Shown here: piece by piece, positions 63,396-64,000 of the stretch
How positions within the stretch are numbered: position 1 is the stretch's first letter
Layout of the letters: every line of letters begins with the position of its first letter
NCBI RefSeq assembly: GCF_900105965.1
Contig: NZ_FNTV01000001.1
Location: 3,348,001-3,412,000, forward strand
Length of the DNA stretch: 64,000 nucleotides
From: Arthrobacter alpinus
GTDB taxonomy: Bacteria; Actinomycetota; Actinomycetes; Actinomycetales; Micrococcaceae
Reading direction: 5' to 3'
Program-made: the position numbers and the translations under genes
Notes under the pieces: generated by a model
Told to the model about the DNA's origin: nothing
The model's database searches: none
Seen by the model: the letters and a program-made list of their open reading frames with translations, nothing else

Positions 63396-64000
63396 TCAGC
63401 CTTTCTGATTCGCTGCGACTTGGTTCGCAATGGCGGCCGGGGGACCGGCACTGGCTGGCTGCCAGGATTCCATCACAGAGTAAGCAATGATGCGTTCCTC
63501 GGCGCCAAAGCGGGGATTGCAGCTGGTCATGGTCATGAACCGTTCCGTGGGCGTCACACCGGCTTGTGTGGGCACGGGCAGCAGAACGTCGCCGCGATTG
63601 GGCAATACGATCTGGTTGTTGCGGAACACATACGTGTAATAGCCATCCTTGGTTTGGACGTAAATCTTGTCCCCCGGAACCAGTGTGTGAATGGCATCGA
63701 GGACAGCGCCGTGAGTCTGTCGGTGGCCCGCCACGGCGAAGTTCCCAACACCTCCGGGCATGGTGGAACTGTCATAGCGCCCCAGCCCCAAAGTATCGAG
63801 TTGAGCCTGCTGGACGCCTTCAACGAGGGGGCGGCTGTAGGTGGGACCGAAGCGCGGGATGTAAACAACACCAAAAACGGAGCTGAGTTCCGTGGGTTCG
63901 TCCATAACAATCGGCGGTCCGAAATCCGCCGGGACATCCGGCGCGGGTGGAGTTATCGGCCCCTGGAACTCATGGGCAAATTGCGAAACGGCAGCCTGTT
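63396..64000 (-). CDS. Class E sortase (5' end outside window)
   Basis: The visible part is 200 residues with the frame still open at the window edge. Sortase residues are present: His in VAGHRQTHG, catalytic Cys in MTSCNPRFG and the Arg that follows in the same motif, and VPGDKIYVQTKDG. The TSCNPR form is typical of class E sortases, which anchor proteins with LAXTG-type signals. A Pro-rich stretch (TPPAPDVPADFGPP) precedes the catalytic domain. The membrane anchor must lie beyond the window. Confidence 0.9.
   Translation of the reverse strand, partial: QAAVSQFAHEFQGPITPPAPDVPADFGPPIVMDEPTELSSVFGVVYIPRFGPTYSRPLVEGVQQAQLDTLGLGRYDSSTMPGGVGNFAVAGHRQTHGAVLDAIHTLVPGDKIYVQTKDGYYTYVFRNNQIVLPNRGDVLLPVPTQAGVTPTERFMTMTSCNPRFGAEERIIAYSVMESWQPASAGPPAAIANQVAANQKG

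Overview
The window reads as near-origin chromosome of a high-GC actinobacterium of the Micrococcaceae, most likely Arthrobacter sensu lato. The basis is the conserved block fhaA-fhaB-pstP-rodA-pbpA-pknA-pknB-trpG-sortase beside a tRNA-Leu, the rpsF-ssb-rpsR-rplI and dnaB genes, an ITS without tRNA genes, and a 23S gene of about 3.16 kb. The orientation of the rRNA operons and of dnaB suggests that the origin lies beyond the right edge. No prophage, insertion sequence or CRISPR array was seen.

Left part (1-11.2 kb): a SorC-type regulator faces a polyol ABC-transporter operon (binding lipoprotein, two permeases, zinc dehydrogenase) across an intergenic array of GCTCAAATGAGC-like sites. Convergent to it is a mannitol PTS operon (TetR regulator, mtlA IICBA, mtlD). 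The general PTS genes ptsI and ptsH diverge from it across a perfect 15-bp palindrome. Two independent polyol routes therefore sit back to back.

11.2-17.3 kb: a ubiquitin-like MoaD/ThiS protein ending in Gly-Gly with a BNR-repeat protein; a copper operon (csoR-copZ-copA) with a textbook CsoR operator inside its promoter; and an EamA transporter divergent from a CGNR-type regulator.

17.3-28 kb: an amino-sugar locus (ngcEFG-type ABC transporter, SIS-domain protein, RpiR regulator, divergent BadF-type kinase), then a LysR-MATE-membrane protein run divergent from a second EamA exporter. Neither ABC operon carries its own ATPase.

28-38.3 kb: dnaB with a cluster of paired DnaA-box-like sites upstream, a DUF1801 gene, and the ribosomal rplI-rpsR-ssb-rpsF operon with a leader that can mask the rpsF ribosome-binding site. 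Then comes a three-gene operon of Wadjet/Mks type (JetA, JetB, JetC). The nuclease gene jetD, normally fourth, is absent: jetC ends in a hairpin and rRNA follows.

38.3-51.7 kb: two tandem rRNA operons on the minus strand. A direct repeat of about 6.14 kb looks identical apart from one base in the ITS, while the flanks have diverged. The 1.1 kb between them holds no recognisable intact gene.

51.7-64 kb: a small holin-like membrane protein, a striking 21-bp inverted repeat, tRNA-Leu(CAG), and the cell-wall/Ser-Thr kinase operon. On the opposite strand are trpG, a 54-residue membrane protein and a class E sortase cut by the window edge.
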